From: Amanita rubescens
Taxonomy: Eukaryota; Basidiomycota; Agaricomycetes; Agaricales; Amanitaceae
Length of the DNA stretch: 64,000 nt
Assembly: GCA_015039365.1 (NCBI GenBank)
Contig: WION01000063.1
Span: 62,001-126,000 of the forward strand
Reading direction: 5' to 3'
Part shown: positions 32,764-46,340 of the stretch, piece after piece
How the letters are laid out: every line of letters begins with the position of its first letter
Numbering within the stretch: position 1 is the first letter of the stretch
Program-made: the position numbers and the translations under genes
Notes under the pieces: generated by a model
Seen by the model: only the letters and a program-made list of their open reading frames with translations
Told to the model about the DNA's origin: nothing
The model's database searches: none

Positions 32764-35214
32764 ATGGGCAACTGCTTCTCATCCTCCAAAGTAACTGATA
32801 CTCAGGAGCATATTGAGGCTGACACACAATCCAGAAAAGCTGATAGCAGCAATATCACTCCAGTTGTGACTAATACTAGTGCAGGTTTTTTCACTGGTGC
32901 TCAGAACATGGCAGTCACAGGTCAGTTCTTGGAAGTTCATGGAAATTATGTATGTCATGATTATCATCACATCTGGCATGAATCAGTGATTGTAATGATC
33001 CTTAGACTGTCAACAGTACTGTCAATAACACCTCAATTGACTTGACTGACAACATTACTCCTTTGCCTCCTCAAAGGCACTCGAGTACCATGTTCACAGG
33101 ACGTGGCCTATATCTGGACAGGCTAAAGGATCACTTTTGCTCCCATGATAGAGTAGAAAGAAAATCATTTCTTTTGTATGGCATGGGTGGTATAGGTAAA
33201 ACTCAAATTTGTCTCAAATTTGTGGAGAAATATGGAAAGTTGTGAGTGTACTTTACCAAAACTCTGCAGATGGCTAACTGGTTGATTCATCCCAAGATTT
33301 TCTGACATGTTTTGGATTGATGCATCTTCAGAGAGCAGCATAGATCTGAGACTCAGGCAGATTGCCAAGGCTAATAATGTGCCTCCCCAAGCTACTTTGT
33401 CAGCTGCATCTGCTCTCAATTGGATTTCTGGAAAGGAAAATTGGTTTGTGATATATGATAATGCTGATGGAGGATATCAGGTGGTTGAAAAGTTCCTCCC
33501 ACCAGGTGATGGAGGAAGTATCTTAATAACAAGTAGGAACAAAGACTTGATGAGGATCACATTGAAAGAGAACTCAATGGAAGTTTTGGAGATGGAAGAA
33601 GAAGAAGCACTTTTATTGCTGGCAAAATCTGCCATGATAGATTACACATCTCAGGATGTCAAAGATCAAGCCCAAAAGCTCATTTCAAAACTAGGTGGTA
33701 TTCCACTTGCAATTGATCAAGCTGGAGCATACATGCTGGCTTGTAATCAATCCCTTGTGGATTATTTAGAATTATTCATCAAGTATCAGGACCAATTAAT
33801 GTCTGATCCTTTATTCATGGGTGCATCAGATTATGGATTTTCCACATATGGAACATGGGAGATCTCAATGAAGGAGATTGAGGCAAGAGCTTCAGGTAGA
33901 GGAGACCACAGAGCTATTGCAGCTGAAAGTGCTATCATCTTGCACAAGATATTTGCCTTCTTGCATTATGAGAGCATACCAGAAGAGTTGTTCAGAAATG
34001 CTGCAGAGAATTACAATAAAAGAGATATTGATGAAGAGAAGGAATATGGTTTCCAATTACTGATAACATTGTTGGATGCCAAGATCCTGTTCTTGAATGA
34101 AAGAAAAGTGTGGAATAAAATCCAATTTCAAGCAGGCATTCAAGTACTACTATCATTTTCTCTTATCAGAAGCAGTGGCAAGATGTATTCAATCCACCCA
34201 TTGGTTCATTCCTGGAGCAGGGATAGGATATTCAAGTCAGAAACTGACAAGCAACACCTTATTGCAAAAGCATTACTGTCTTGTTCTGTGGATTTGTATG
34301 ATCGTGACAACTTTGAATTTTGTGGATTTCTTGTGCCACATATTAGAGCAAGTAATAGCCATGCAGCTGAATTGCAGTTGAAAAATGACTACTATGATGA
34401 TGAATCTGATAGATTTTCATTGGTGTTCAGTCACACTGGGAATTGGAATGAAGCAAAGAACCTACAAATGCAGGTGATGGAGATGAGGAAGGCAAAGCTT
34501 GGACCAGGCCACATACAAACACTTGTCAGCATGAGGGATCTTTCACATATATTATGGGACCAAGAAAGGTGGGATGAGGTGGAGAAGCTGAATGTGCAAA
34601 TCATAGAGACAAGTAGAGAAAAGCTTCATGCAGACTTGGAGGATCCATTTATTCTTAATGCAATGGCTAACTTAGCAACATCATACCAAAAACAAGGGAG
34701 AACAGATGAGGCAGAGATGCTTAGGACAAAAGTCATGGAAGCACAAAAGAAAAAATTTGGACCACACCACTCATCCACTCTTTTGAGTATGGAAAGTCTG
34801 GCAACCACATACATTATACAAAATAGACTTGTTGAGGCAGAACAATTACTGTTGCAAGTTCTTGAGGTTAGGAAAGCAACACTTGGATCAAATCACTATG
34901 ATACTCTCTCTGTCATGTATAATCTAGCAACTGCATATTACAACCAGGGAAAGTGGGATGCAGCAGAAAAATTGGAGTTGCATGTTTTTGAGGCATATAA
35001 AGTGAAGCTTGGACTAAATCATCCAGAGACCCTCGACAGCATGGGTAGGCTTGGATCTACATACAAAAATCAGGGCAGGGTAGATGAAGCTCAAGTTTTA
35101 CTTTCCCAAGCTGTCAAAGAATTGGAACAAACTGTAGGACCTCAACATTCAGCTACACTTTGGATCAGGAATGAATTGGATGAGTTGTCCAATGAAGAGT
35201 CCTCATCTGAATAG
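32764..35214 (+). CDS. NLR2: NB-ARC-TPR NLR with acylation-type N-terminus
   Basis: Exons 32764-32949, 33006-33241 and 33297-35214 make 779 residues. I chose the second ATG (cccATGGgc) because the same MGN start is kept in NLR1. MGNCFSSSK fits N-myristoylation at Gly2 with palmitoylation at Cys4, as in membrane-anchored plant NLRs. Residues 45-62 form a motif shared with NLR1 (AQN..VTG.F.EV.GNY). NB-ARC follows: P-loop GMGGIGKT (121-128), Walker B WFVIYDNAD (190-198), ILITSRNKD, GGIPLA (274-279) and an MHD-like IHPLVHSW (440-447). About six kinesin-light-chain type TPR units fill residues 520-760. I infer a role in non-self or damage recognition. The CDS has only 4 CpG, and Arg is almost always AGA/AGG. 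Confidence 0.93.
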
Positions 35215-35634
35215 GTGTAGAGTGATGTATGTATATTTGGGCTGCATTGCAGGATAGAATCTAGGGTCAGGCTCTGTCATGGATACATGTAAGCTCAAGA
35301 ATGTTGCACACTGGATTGAGGTATACTTGTAGCTTGTAGTGTGGCACATTGTAATTTGTGATTGTTCATACTACAGATTAATCTTGTTTCTATACTTTGC
35401 CATTATTCTATTATATGTATGCTGTTGCATTTGAGAATGCTGTCATTTTCTAGAGTAAACAGGGATATCCATTTGGCAAGCTCCATTGTGTGTAAAATCA
35501 TCCTAAATGTTTTACTTGCCAGACTCCAGGGCCTGAAAGTAGCATGTTATTGATTTTATGAATGAGAATCAGTGTGTGGTGGATTTCAATCTATACATAA
35601 CTATCATCCTTAGGCTTTTTTAAAACACTGAAGT
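35215..35634. other. NLR2 3' flank, CpG-free
   Basis: No gene and no CpG in 420 bases. The CpG-free stretch continues on the far side of element 2, which was inserted into it. Confidence 0.7.
35630..35634. repeat. Target-site duplication of element 2, left (GAAGT)
   Basis: GAAGT before the 5' LTR is repeated at 41931-41935 after the 3' LTR. Confidence 0.95.
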
Positions 35635-35893
35635 TGTAACGGTCGAGATTTCATTTTTATTTCATTTCATTTTCTTTCCTTTTAGTTACAAGAAATTCCC
35701 ACGCTTACCTAAGAATTCCGCGGAACAACGGCGTGGGGATGACGAGTCTGAGTATATATACCTGAACGCTAGTTACATGTCCCTTAGTCTTATGATTGTT
35801 TCTGTCGTCCATAGACGCAATCTTATTCTCATTTCCCATCCGCGTTTCTAGTCTCGAGTGTCCTAGTGATTGTGTCAGGATCACCTCCTAACA
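35635..35893 (+). repeat. Element 2 5' LTR
   Basis: 259 bp, matching 41672-41930 base for base by eye. It contains TATATATA at 35753-35760 and the predicted RNA start near 35786. Confidence 0.95.
35753..35760 (+). promoter_or_regulatory. Element 2 TATA box
   Basis: TATATATA, 33 nt before agtcttatgatt, exactly the spacing seen in element 1. Confidence 0.65.
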
Positions 35894-35894
35894 A

Positions 35895-35906
35895 AATCAT
35901 AAGACT
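35895..35906 (+). other. Element 2 primer-binding site of self-priming type
   Basis: aatcataagact starts two bases after the LTR (whose last base is 35893) and is the exact reverse complement of agtcttatgatt at 35786-35797 in the LTR. There is no tRNA-type TGG. Confidence 0.75.
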
Positions 35907-36202
35907 CTTAACACTACCACACTCGTTCGTCCGTCGTTGCCCACGATAGACGTACAAATTATTCGACGGTCACTGTGCTTGATAGCACTAGTAGCCCACT
36001 TCAGATACACGTACCTCCTCACGCTGCATATCGCGCGTATCCACTACCGCTTGATAAACCCGGACTCGAGGGTTAACGAGATAGAACAGGGACTGCTCTA
36101 AACTTAGAGTTGCAGACCTTGTAAAACTACGATTTGTTCGAGTTTGGGCGTACCTATTCGATCCATAGGAGAAGACGAACTAGAACCAAACGAACAGTAT
36201 AA

Positions 36203-37591
<1,389 letters not shown>

Positions 37592-37599
37592 ACGTATCT

Positions 37600-40500
37600 C
37601 CAACGATACTGACCGAAGAACGTTATGTTACGACCCCTGATGTACAATACGAAGATTCGAAACTGAATATCGATTGCATTATGTATGAACTCAGGGAGTT
37701 GGAACATAAATGGAGGAACAAAAAGATAACGACAAAAAAAGACAAATTAGAGACGTGGAAGGGACCGTGGATGGTGAGAAGGGTGTGGGAACAACCAGAA
37801 GAAATAGCGGTGCAAAGTCTAAAACAATGGGTACATAAAATGAGAGAAAGGGAAGCAACAGCAGAGACGGTGAATGCGTTGAACGGAATGACGGAGAAAA
37901 ATGCATTATGGCATTTGCAAAATTTAAAGACGAAGGAACGTTATGTGCGGGGGAGAGGAAAGAACCAAATAACGGTCAGCGGCGTGATCACCACACTCGA
38001 TACCTTTCAGAGACACAAGGTAGAGATACTCGTCGACTCGGGGTGCACGGGCTCTTGCATTAACGAAAAATTTGTACGACAACATAATCTTAATACACGC
38101 CGCCTAGACCGACCCATCCCCGTCTATAACGCCGACGGCACGCCGAACTTAGGGGGAGCATTAAAAGAAATGGTACAATTAAAATTGCAAGTAGGAACTC
38201 ACTACGAAGTGTTCGAATTCGGCGTATCTGCGCTCGGAAAGCTTGACATATACTTAGGACACGATTGGTTAAGACATCATAATCCGATCGTGGACTGGAA
38301 GACGGGCTCACTCCTTATGAAAAATTGCCCAGGTACATGCCACGTAGAAGGAGAGGATGACGACGCTATAGACACTGAGGGCAATGACGAGACCAGTGGA
38401 ACACATGAGTGGGAAGAGGGAGATAGATTGTTAGCGGTAATGGAGAACGAAGGGACAAGTTGGGGAATAAGAGCTCACGCAACCACGGCGACTGAAATAG
38501 CGGTAGCGAATCAAATAAAACGCGATGTGAAAGATATCGTACCCGCTCACTATTTAAGTCACCGAGAAGTGTTTGACAAGGAGACGTTTGATGAATTGCC
38601 AAAACGAGGAAGATGGGATCACGCGATCGAGTTGGTACCTGGTGCCCAAGCGGTGGATTGTAAAATCTACCCACTGAATAAAGAGGAACAAGGGCAACTA
38701 GATGCGTTCCTGAAAGATAACCTAGAAACGGGGCGGATAAGAACCAGCAAGTCCCCGATGGCATCGCCGTTCTTCTTCATTAAAAAGAAGGATGGAAAGT
38801 TGAGACCGGTACAAGATTACCGAAAACTGAACGAGATGACGATCAAGAACAGATATCCATTACCACTGATATCTGAACTAGTGGATCAACTTAGTCACGC
38901 AAAAGTATTCTCGAAGATGGACATCCGGTGGGGGATACAATAACATACGGATAAAGGAAGGAGATGAGTGGAAGGCGGCATTCAGAACGAATAGAGGGTT
39001 GTTTGAGCCATTAGTAATGTTCTTTGGACTCACGAATTCACCGGCAACCTTTCAAACTGATGATGAATGACATATTTAGAGAGAGAATAGCGGAAGGATG
39101 GGTGGTGATATACATGGACGACATATTGGTGTACTCTAAAGATGAAGAGACACATAAACTGCATGTGAATCGAATCTTAGAAAAATTAAAGCGGTACAAA
39201 TTGTCGTTGAAAGCAGAGAAATGTTGGTTCGATCAAAAGACGATTGAATTCCTAGGATTAATAATATCGCACGACTCTATACGCATGGATAAAGCCAAAG
39301 TACGAGCGATATTAGATTGGCCCAGACCTACGAATAAACGAGAACTACAACAATTCCTTAGGATTCGTAAACTTTTATCGGCGATTCATACGAGGGTTTG
39401 CAAAAATAGCCAAATCTCTCACACGATTGACAGGGAAAGAAGGATGGATGTGGACGGTACTTACAGGAGGAAGCATTTATAGGACTGAAGATGAGAGTAG
39501 GGAGAGAAGTGGTACTAGCGATACCGTCCGACAAAGGAAAATATCGAGTAGAAACAGACGCATCGGACTTTGCCATGGGAGCGGTATTATCTCAACAACA
39601 AGAAGACGGCACGTGGAGACCAGTAGCGTTCATCTCGAAATCGTTAAATCCCGCTGAAAGAAATTACGAAGTATACGATAAGGAACTGTTGGCGGTCATG
39701 CATGCCTTATACGAATGGTCTCACTATTTGAAGGGAACGGAAGAACAAATTGAGATTCTAACCGATCACCAAAATCTCACTTATTTCCGAAAACCTCAAA
39801 ACATCAATCGAAGACAGGCCGATGGGTACTAGATCTACAGGAATACAACTTCGTCCTAAAGCATAGACCCGGAAAAACCAACACCAAGGCCGACGCCTTA
39901 TCTCGCAGAGCGGACCATGATAAAGGAGAAACGGATAACGAAGGGACGACGTTGTTGAAAAAAGAATATTTTATACGAGTATGGGAGGAAGGAGATGATC
40001 TGCATAAAATGGAAAATGAGTTGAGAAAGATAAATCAGAGGACAATGGGAGGAGAAAGTCAAGAAAGCGGTGGAGAATAAAGAAGATGGGTGGCGAGTAA
40101 GAGACGGAGGGTTGGTGACGTGGCAAGAGAGAGTGTACGTTCCGAAGGTCCAAAAACTGCGAGAACAATTCATAGCGGAACATCATCGTTGGGGACACTC
40201 GGGAGTAGATAAAACGATTGAACTAATACTACGAAACTATTGGTGGCCGGGAATGAGGAAAGATGTGGAAGACTATGTACGCAGTTGCCGAATCTGTCAG
40301 ACAGTGAAACCAGACCGACAAAAGAAGGCGGCGCCCCTCCATCCCAACGAAGTACCTAGAGGACCATGGAGTGTCATATCCGTAGACATGATTGGACCGT
40401 TACCTGAATCCAAAGGGTTCAACGCAATACTTGTAGTGGTAGACCGGTTCACCAAGAAAGCGTACTTCATACCCACGAATACGACGTTGTCGAAGCGAAG

Positions 40501-41676
40501 GAGTAGCAGTACTATTCCGAGATCACGTTTTCAGAGAACACGGGATACCAGAGAAAGTAATTAGCGATAGAGGACCACAGTTCGTATCAAAATTCATGAA
40601 GGAATTATACCACGTACTCCGGATCAAGGCCAACCCTTCAACGGCATACCACCCTCAAACTGATGGACAGACCGAACGAGTGAATCAGGAAGTAAAAGAA
40701 TTCCTGACGATGTTCGTAAATCATCAACAAGACGATTGGAGTGATTGGCTGGCGGTAGCCCAATTCTGCCATAACGATCGAGTACACTCGGCGACAGGAT
40801 TCTCTCCCCTTCTTCTTGAATAACGGGCGAAATCCTAATAAAGGACTTGAATTGACGATAGAACGAAAGGTGCAGGCGGTAGACGAATGGGTTGATCGAC
40901 TGGTGGAAGCGTGCGATCAAGCACGACGAGGACTGAATAAAGCAGCGGAAAATATGCGAAAACAGTATGATAAAAAGAGACAGCCAACACGGGATTATCG
41001 AGTGGGAGATAAAGTGTACATTAGCGCTCAAAACCTCCCTACACTGCGAGTGACAAAGAAGTTGGAAGGGAAGTTTGTGGGACCCTACGAAGTAATGGAG
41101 AAAGTGGGATTAGCGGCTTATCGGGTTAAGATACCGGCATCCTGGAAAATCTACAACGTCTTCAACGAAGTACTGTTGAAACCCCATACACCGGCCAAAT
41201 TCCCGAAACAGAAAGCGCAAGAAAAAGAATGGGATAAGAAGAAGGAAGAGGATTACACGAAGAGAGACGAAGAGTTTGAAGTGGAAGAAGTGATCGATAG
41301 TAGGCAGAGGATGCAGAAAGGAAGTCAGGCGGGGAGACTGGAGTATTTAGTGAAGTGGAAAGGATACCCAAATGAGGAGGCGACATGGGAACCGGCGGAT
41401 AACCTCGAAAATGCCCATCGCAAGGTTCAGGCATTTCACAAAAAGAAACCGAGCGCGCCAAGACCACTAGCGATGCCCGCCAAGTTTTTCCAGAGGTATC
41501 ACAACTATACTGATCCGCAGGTCCCTCGACGACTATTTGGATGGGAAGACGGAAAGTTCGATGAAGGATATCTAAAGAATATGAATAAGAAGTGGGCAGA
41601 GTGGAAACATATGCGGAAGATGGCAGACGAAGATGATGATTCTCGGGACGAGAATCTTGAAGAGAGGGTGGTGTAA
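37600..41676 (+). pseudogene. Element 2 Pol (PR-RT-RNaseH-IN-chromodomain), frameshifted
   Basis: Protease with ILVDSGCTGS (near 38030), reverse transcriptase (MDIRWG..., YMDD near 39115), RNase H (ETDASDFAMGAVL), integrase (ISVDMIGPL, SDRGPQF, HPQTDGQTER) and chromodomain (EYLVKWKGYPNEEATWEP) are all recognisable but in different frames. Single-base shifts are clear near 38931 (extra g in a g run), 39056 (extra c), 39360, 39826, 40495 and 40806 (extra c in a c run). The stop codon TAA (41674-41676) is made by the first bases of the 3' LTR. Confidence 0.88.
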
Positions 41677-41930
41677 CGGTCGAGATTTCATTTTTATTTC
41701 ATTTCATTTTCTTTCCTTTTAGTTACAAGAAATTCCCACGCTTACCTAAGAATTCCGCGGAACAACGGCGTGGGGATGACGAGTCTGAGTATATATACCT
41801 GAACGCTAGTTACATGTCCCTTAGTCTTATGATTGTTTCTGTCGTCCATAGACGCAATCTTATTCTCATTTCCCATCCGCGTTTCTAGTCTCGAGTGTCC
41901 TAGTGATTGTGTCAGGATCACCTCCTAACA
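41672..41930 (+). repeat. Element 2 3' LTR
   Basis: Second copy of the 259 bp LTR. A purine-rich tract (gaagagagggtgg, 41659-41671) directly precedes it as the likely plus-strand primer. Confidence 0.95.
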
Positions 41931-42430
41931 GAAGTGGTGTCCTAAATGACAAGAAGGTAATGGGATGGGTGAAGATCCAGTCAACTGTGGCAGGTCAACT
42001 TGATCATTGCAAAAAAGAGAAGCCAGGTGACCATTCTGTCATGATCATTTGGCACTTACAGTACTACAATATTTGGACAAACAACTATGATGAGAGTAGG
42101 ACATACATATCTGTAAACATGTACACATTGATCAGTCTTGTTGTAGGGACACAACTTGTAGTTTTCATTCATAAAGAGCAGCCCACCCTTTCACAAATCA
42201 CACCATATACACCAGTGCAACTGGCAACTGTAGCCAAACAATACCATTCCTGTCCAACCAGTTTTTAACCTTTTATCAAAACTCCCACTTGGTATATGCT
42301 GTCTGATGCATTTAAAAGGAGCAAATAAGATAGAAGGATGTTGAAAAATAGAACTCTACAATTGGTGCTACATGATCATCCCCATAAACCAGGGGCTTAT
42401 TATGGTTGTGTCAGGGAAGTAGTATAAACA
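41931..42430. other. Continuation of CpG-free NLR2 flank after element 2
   Basis: Begins with the right GAAGT target duplication (41931-41935). No CpG occurs between 41931 and 42441. I recognise no gene. Confidence 0.6.
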
Positions 42431-42495
42431 GATGCCTCCTCCGAAAGGCAGAGCCACTGTAAGGGCAAATGCAGTTCGAGGCATAGGTCCAGAAC
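42431..42495 (-). pseudogene. Relic of an MFS transporter exon
   Basis: Translated on the minus strand, this short stretch reads PRTAFALTVALPFGGG. It aligns with the same exon of the two MFS genes nearby (RRTAFAIFAAGAPCGGG and RRIAFATFSAGAPFGGG). No other MFS exon is found around it, so it is a remnant. Confidence 0.6.
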
Positions 42496-44172
42496 AGAGC
42501 TAAATGTCATGACCAGCAGAAACGCGTGTCCTATAAGGAGATGAGTTTAGAAAGCTTGGGACACGTACAGAGAAAGTTAAACGCATCCCGATACCATACC
42601 AATTCTTGCGGTTTTTGAGAATGAAAAATAATGTTTTGGGTTCCTGTAGAACTACATGTTGTGTGTGAGTGAAAATGGTCACCCAGGGTGTTACTGCCTG
42701 TGAAGAATACGGGCTTTCGGCCCTGCATGTCACGGCGGACTTACATGAATGTGCCAATCTAGTTGCATATGGAGCACATTGAGGGGTTGAGCGTACATAC
42801 CCATGTATAGGGAAGAGCTGGATGGCACCGGGGCGCATCGCCTGAATGTGTTGGAAGTGTTCTCGATCAGCGCCATGATCACGGGCCACGGCACCTCAAT
42901 ATCCCCTGCGCTAGCACCTGGTAACAATGGATGAGAATGGGGGAGGAGGAAGGCTCTTGCGTTCCTACGAATTGAAAAGACCTGAAGCTTTGATATCCGG
43001 AGGCCGCAGTAGGCTTGGGTGATCCATGCGGGAAAACAAACGGAGTCCGTGACGGTACGCGCTGACAAAGGTGCGCCTGGCAACAAATTTGAAGTGGGCC
43101 TTACTACTGACACCGGGAATGTATGCCACGAGCCGCGAGTGGGCGGGTAAGAATTCCAAGTCGGCCGTTAGCATCTACGCGCCTCCTATGACGCGCTGAA
43201 AGCCTAGCTTCGCTTCCTGCCCTGAGGTCATGTGCGAAAGAGGCATAAGGTTCACAATGCCCAAAAAATCGTGAAGCTCCAAAGGTGCGCGCGCGTAATG
43301 TGTTTCATTGATGGCCTAGCAGGACCTCGTAGATCAAGTCATCTGATGATTGAAAGCCGGAAGTGGATGCGCCGGAGAGGTAGCGACTACTGGTATATCT
43401 GCAGGTACGCGAAGCGTTCCGCGTTCATCTGGTCAAGCGCCAATGATGGCGTTCATCAATACCTTAGCCTGGCGAATAGAAATGGAGGGTAATTCTACTT
43501 ACGTATCGCCGGCCACCAGCGCCGACGCGTAACAGATTAACTTCGACTAGCAGTGGGCCTGTCATGTTCTCAAACATTTGGGTTTGCGTTGCAGGCCTTT
43601 GTATCTCATCGAGATACCATGTCCTTGTACATGTTGCACATCAGTTATGTGACATGTGACCCGTGACCCGTTCGGACCTTCAATTCTCCATGCGTCGTCA
43701 TCAGTCGCAAGAGATGGTTGAAGGAAGAAAAAACCATATACGATGAGACCTGCTCAGCTACTCTGCGTCTTGCGCGCACCAGCAGACCCAAAGCGACGGC
43801 GAGATCCCCTTTAAGTTTGATGCCGCTGCTGCTGTATTCATCTAGCAGCGTCCACTCAGCGACCGCCGTCTCCTCTCTGCTCGAGCGCCTCAAATGACCA
43901 AGTATATTTCCAACTACGCCACCCAATGAGCTAATTACCTCCAAGGCACTCTCATATCCACGTTCTTGCCTGGTTATACTTACGCCAAAGAATCTATTTC
44001 CTCAATCCTTTACTTTCTATGGTCTCATTATCAGCCGCTTACACCCCTTTCAGCGCTTTATAATAATACAGTCTCCCACATACACTTGAAATGCTCGTGA
44101 AAAGTTACGACGGAGAGCTACCGGCCGATCCGACGCATTCTCGTTTATTTACGTCTTGGTCTCGATTGCCGA
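42496..44172. other. Intergenic, no gene recognised
   Basis: About 1.7 kb with CpG-normal sequence and only scattered short open frames, none supportable as a gene. Confidence 0.45.
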
Positions 44173-46340
44173 TTAGCCGGACTGATTTCCAATGGTGGAC
44201 GACTCTCCGGCTTCAGACTCTTCCTTCGTACCCGTTTCCACCGGGTCAGCCTTACCCCCTACAACGCCCACCCCGCGGAAAGACATTGAGACTGCAAGGG
44301 CTGCGAAAATATACGATACATGTCTAGAGCTGGTGTGTAAAGGGCGCACGCACCACACATAGCCAATCCGAATGCTGCCCATTGGGCCGCACGATAACCT
44401 TTCAGCTGCAATTCTGGCGGAGGTGACGCTTCTCCGCTTGTGATTTGATCATAGACGATGGTGGTGACGGCAAGGCCATACGAGGTACCCAGCTAGAAGT
44501 TCTCGCTTTTAGTCAGCTCCGATACACCAGCGAGACACGCACCTGAATGCATGTTTGAAATATCCCACCTGCGACGCTTTGCTCGTCTTCACGAGCCACG
44601 CGTGATACAAACAACATCCCAGCAGAGAACACAAAGTCAGCGCCCCAGACGATGAGGACTGCACTGGGGAAGCCGAAGGACCAATATGGTGCATCGACTT
44701 GGATAATTGCGAAGAGGAGACAGCCGAGACCCGTTGCGATCGTCCCAAGCGCTGTTAATTTTGCATGGTGAGTGGTGGATGAGTCGGTATAACACGCTGG
44801 ACGCACATAATAGGTATATTGCTGGCACCCGCCCAGCGATGAGTCCCACCACAGACAAAAGGACGAAGCCCGTTAGGTTCATTGGAATGAGCCTTATTGT
44901 CGTCTCTAAAGGCGTATAACGCTGTCGATGTCTATCAACCTTCCAGATTCACTTGAAAATCCGCTTCTCATGTACCTTGTACGTCTGGTAATACAACTGC
45001 ACCCACAGTATCCACGACATGAACGAGCTCCACTCTAGAAACGCGATAATCTGGATCGCGGTAAACCTGCCTCTTGCACGTGTCCAAATATCCAGACGCA
45101 TCAAAGGCGGGAACGTCGTCCGTCTCCCGAGGTGGTCTTCCCAAATGATGAAAGCGATAAGGAGAAAGACACCGGTAATGAGGAGGGCGATGATGTCTCA
45201 AAAGAAATGGAACAGTCAAGACCATAAAATGTTCACCGGGTGCCGGGACTCACATGGAGTTCGCCATTTCTGCGGAGCAAGACTACCTTGTCCCAGTACG
45301 AACATGATACACACCATCGCAGCCGTGACCAACGCCGCTCCCATCCAATCTACCCTCTTGTCAAGCTTTTCATTTGGAATATGGCTATCATTGTCCATCG
45401 AGATATACCCGATGCACAGAGAAGCCACGGAAAGGCCCGCAAGGAAGAAGTAAAAAGCTCGCCAGCCGGCGCTGTGTTTTATTAAAAATGATGTCGCTCA
45501 GTCTCGTAAAATTAGGTTACTCTAGGACAGTGAAACTTGCCTAGTAAATTGCGTCAGGAGACCTCCGATGACGAGGCCAGTGCCTCCTCCGCACGGGGCG
45601 CCTGCTGCGAATATGGCAAACGCAGTGCGACGCATAGATCCAGGAGGGAACGATTGTGCCAGAATGCCCATCTGGAACGTGGAGCGAGAGAATGTTTCGT
45701 AAAGTGGGGGGTGAATTTAGAAACAAATATATTTTGCGTTAGGATCGCTTACGGAGGCAGTTATAGATGCTGCTCCGCCGATACCTTGAAAGCCCCGGAG
45801 AACAAGCAGTTGGCTTGAACTTCTCGCAAAGCCGCACCCGAGTCCGAAAATGCTCATCCATGCGCTCCCGATGAGGAAGACGAGTTTCCGGCCGTATAGA
45901 TCCGCAAGTCTTCCACAGAGAAGGAAGAAACAGCTCTTGCAAGGTAGCCATGAACCGGGTGTTGTATATTTGGAGCAACGAATCACGACGTACAGATGAA
46001 AGTGCGAACGCACTTGGAACCCATTGTAAATTGTCTTGTTGCATGTTCAAGTCTTTTCCAATATCCGGGAGCACGATGCTGCACCCAGAAACCGCAACAA
46101 CCTAGATTTGTAGTTCGAGCTTCAAGAATGACAACTTATTCTTGAAATGCCTACGATTAATAGATTGGCGAGAAAGGCTGCCAGAATGATTCCAATGGTA
46201 CCGACGAGGCTGCGTTTGGGCTACATCGGCGTATATAATCGAGTGTTAGTCGAGGTTCATGTGGATCATGAATGGAGCAGGCCCACCTTGGCCGTTGACG
46301 TTGGCTCGCTTGACGCAGTTTGAGAATGGTCTGCAGCCAT
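44173..46340 (-). CDS. MFS transporter, drug:H+ antiporter (DHA2-like), copy A
   Basis: A multi-exon membrane transporter starting at ATG 46340 (MAADHSQTASSEPTSTAK). Recognisable parts in order: VVAVSGCSIVLPDIGKDL, QWVPSAFALSS, motif A region CGRLADLYGRKLVF, GFQGIGGAA, GWRAFYFLAGLS, KRVDWMGAALVTAAMVCIMFVLG, the cytoplasmic loop WEDHLGRRTTFPPLMRLDIW, and a last exon ending GVGVVGGKADP plus a polar tail. The last intron (about 50 bp) sits at the same place as in copy B. Substrate unknown; relatives export drugs or toxic compounds. Pairs with copy B in tandem. Confidence 0.85.
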
